From positions 1 through 33,533 of the forward strand of contig CAIXIJ010000117.1 in the NCBI GenBank assembly GCA_903919455.1: DNA of 33,533 nt, read 5' to 3'. The notes below the pieces were generated by a model that saw only the letters and a list, made by a program, of their open reading frames with translations, did no database searches and was not told the origin of the DNA. Each line of letters starts with the position of its first letter. Within the stretch, counting starts at the first letter, position 1. Shown piece after piece: positions 32,047 through 33,533 of the stretch. This stretch comes from an uncultured Acidimicrobiaceae bacterium. GTDB lineage: Bacteria; Actinomycetota; Acidimicrobiia; Acidimicrobiales; Ilumatobacteraceae. A program made the position numbers and the translations under genes.

Positions 32047-33533
32047 CTACAGGTCGATCTCAATGCCGGTTTCGATTGTTCTGTGCTGTTGCACGGGCGG
32101 CCGGCCGAGTTCGACGCCGTACTGTTCGGCCCACTGATGGATGACCTCGGCGAGTTGGAGGGTGCCGTTGTCGGGTTCGTGTGCGGCGATCTCGTGCAGA
32201 GTGGTGACGGCCTCGGCGAGTCGTTCCTGTGTGACTGGTTTGCCGGTGGCCCAGTCGTGCCATGTGTCGAGCGCGTCGACGCGGGCTTCGGCGGTTGAGA
32301 GGTGTTCGGGGAGGAAATGCCATTTGGCGTACATGTCGTGACTTCGCAGCGCGTCTCGGGCGGTCTCGATCTGTGTGCGGGCGATGTTGCGTTGCGCGTG
32401 GGGCTCGAGTGACTGCTCTCGCGCGACGGCGAGCATCTCGCGCGTTCCGGTGACGGTCTCGTTGGCGTCGGCGAGTTCGGTGCGTGCTTGGCGTCGGCCG
32501 CGGAGCCCTGACTGGTCGAGTCGTTGTTGCGCAGCACGCTGCGCGGCCTCAGCCTGTTTCACGGCATCGTGGGCCGCGTCGAGTTCGGCATCGAACGGGG
32601 CGCACATCGAGGTCGCATCGGCGATGCGTCGCGCTGCGGTGTCGACGACCTCGACGAGTCGCGCCCGCTTTGACATCGAGTCGTCGAGTGCCTCGCGTGC
32701 CTGGCGGTAGATGTCGGCGGCGTCGGCGCGTAGGTCGTGGAACCAGTCCGGGATCGGGCAGCGCGGCTGGGGGCGTGACGGCTGGGGGCGTGGCGGCTGG
32801 CGGTCCTGTTGGGCGAGCTGCCGGCGCTGGACCACGGCTGGCACGTCGGCCCGATCCGATGCGACGATCCCCTCGAGAACATCGCGTGCCTCGCTCATGT
32901 CGTGGGTGTCGGTGACGACGTAGACACGGTTGTCGTCGCGGCCGCGGGTCATCGCCACATACAGCCCGCGACCGGTGGTCGCCGGTCCAGCGAGGGTGAT
33001 CGACGCGGTCTCGGTCGCGGACTGGGTGCCGTACTCGGTGGCCGCATATCCGAGCCGCACATGCTCCATCGCATACTCGGCCGGCAGTGTGACCGTGCTC
33101 GACCCGTGCAGGTCGGTGACGGTGAGGTCACCGGTGTCGTTGATGGCGGTGACGGTCCACAGTTCGCGGTTGCGGACGATGTCACCGCTGGTGGTGTGCA
33201 ACTGGCGTTGGTTACGACGCGTCGCGACGATGTCGCCCACGGCGACCAACCCATCTGCGATCGAGCCGAACATGGTGGTGTCGGTGTCGCCAGACCGGGC
33301 GCGTAGTTGGCGGATCGTGCGATTGATCTCATCAACGTGCTCGTTGGTCGCCGCCGTGATGGCCACGGTCTCACCGCTCGCGTGGCGTTGCATCCATTCC
33401 TGCGCGATCGATTCGAGGTGCTCGTCGAAGGTGCCGGGGATGATCCGCCCATGGACCTCGTAGGTGCCGAGCACGCGCAGGTCGCCGTGGCGCAGACGCA
33501 ATGACGCGGCAGCCTCCCAGTCGTGGGTGAACC
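32047..33533 (-). CDS. MobF-family relaxase/helicase, C-terminal part
   Basis: The C-terminal ~495 residues of a protein whose start lies beyond the right edge; the frame is open to position 33533. Visible are the end of an SF1 helicase domain: ITAATNEHVDEIN, VGDIVATRRNQRQL, a beta-rich insertion (WTVTAINDTGDLTVTD), LGYAATEYGTQSATE (motif V region) and YVAMTRGRDDNRVYVV (motif VI). This layout is that of TraA/TrwC-type MobF conjugation proteins, which nick and unwind transferred DNA. A long charged coiled coil with Ala/Arg/Gln-rich stretches follows to the end. The HUH relaxase domain itself is not in the window. It marks the element as conjugative or mobilisable. Confidence 0.82.
   Translation of the reverse strand, partial: FTHDWEAAASLRLRHGDLRVLGTYEVHGRIIPGTFDEHLESIAQEWMQRHASGETVAITAATNEHVDEINRTIRQLRARSGDTDTTMFGSIADGLVAVGDIVATRRNQRQLHTTSGDIVRNRELWTVTAINDTGDLTVTDLHGSSTVTLPAEYAMEHVRLGYAATEYGTQSATETASITLAGPATTGRGLYVAMTRGRDDNRVYVVTDTHDMSEARDVLEGIVASDRADVPAVVQRRQLAQQDRQPPRPQPSRPQPRCPIPDWFHDLRADAADIYRQAREALDDSMSKRARLVEVVDTAARRIADATSMCAPFDAELDAAHDAVKQAEAAQRAAQQRLDQSGLRGRRQARTELADANETVTGTREMLAVAREQSLEPHAQRNIARTQIETARDALRSHDMYAKWHFLPEHLSTAEARVDALDTWHDWATGKPVTQERLAEAVTTLHEIAAHEPDNGTLQLAEVIHQWAEQYGVELGRPPVQQHRTIETGIEIDL

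Larger units (their letters stand above)
13142..33533. mobile_element. integrative mobile element in tRNA-Ile (left part; right end outside window)
   Basis: The element is bounded on the left by the tRNA-Ile 3' fragment and continues past the right edge. It holds a complete tyrosine integrase, two secreted Rhs toxin modules, a Fic protein, the remnant of a second integrase, and the C-terminal part of a MobF-type relaxase. Because the tRNA is on the minus strand, the reconstituted full tRNA-Ile is expected at the right end. No excisionase or type IV secretion gene is visible, so it cannot be said whether it is self-transmissible or only mobilisable. Confidence 0.75.

Overview
The window looks like chromosome of a high-GC actinomycete, probably from the Acidimicrobiia (Ilumatobacter-like). 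That placement is inferred from the high GC content, three luciferase-like flavin/F420-type oxidoreductases in 5 kb, a PRC/MgtE-N/CBS protein paired with a DUF1003 protein, and pervasive leaderless promoters. No 16S rRNA or other marker gene is present to confirm it.

Left part (about 1-13140) is ordinary chromosome. A tRNA-Ala(TGC) with its terminator lies just downstream of a two-gene unit (APH-type kinase and a TIM-barrel sugar isomerase/epimerase-like protein). Next come a limonene-monooxygenase-like LLM enzyme; an Asp-nucleophile alpha/beta hydrolase with a small zinc-ribbon protein; a ParDE-type toxin-antitoxin pair with a palindromic operator; two F420-type LLM oxidoreductases, the second overlapping a cytosolic molybdopterin oxidoreductase; the PRC/MgtE-N/CBS and DUF1003 pair; and a minus-strand group made of a 44-aa membrane peptide, a saccharopine-dehydrogenase-like protein and a serine alpha/beta hydrolase. 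Almost every transcription unit here starts with TANNNT placed 6-7 nt (5-8 nt in one case) before the start codon, the signature of leaderless transcription.

Right part (13142 to past the right edge) is an integrative mobile element. Its left end is a 45-nt copy of the 3' half of tRNA-Ile(GAT), starting at the anticodon loop. This is followed by direct repeats, a complete tyrosine integrase, cargo, and at the right edge the C-terminal part of a MobF-type relaxase/helicase. The cargo is two giant secreted Rhs/YD-repeat proteins (2596 and 2154 aa) and a Fic protein. Each Rhs protein has a Sec signal peptide, its own type of N-terminal propeller-like domain, a DUF6531-like region, YD repeats, an Rhs core and a distinct C-terminal tip. 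Rhs1 ends in a TreTu-like (ADP-ribosyltransferase-type) tip followed by a small soluble candidate immunity protein and a coupled membrane peptide. Rhs2 ends in a domain with HETRH (HExxH zincin motif), and its stop codon overlaps the start of a lipoprotein, a candidate immunity protein suited to the cell surface.

The Rhs1 module is bracketed by 114-bp direct repeats: the 3' end of the intact integrase (14329-14442) and a second, diverged copy (23291-23404) just upstream of fic. Most differences between the copies are synonymous, so the second copy seems to come from a related, once-functional integrase. This suggests a composite island built by recombination between related elements.
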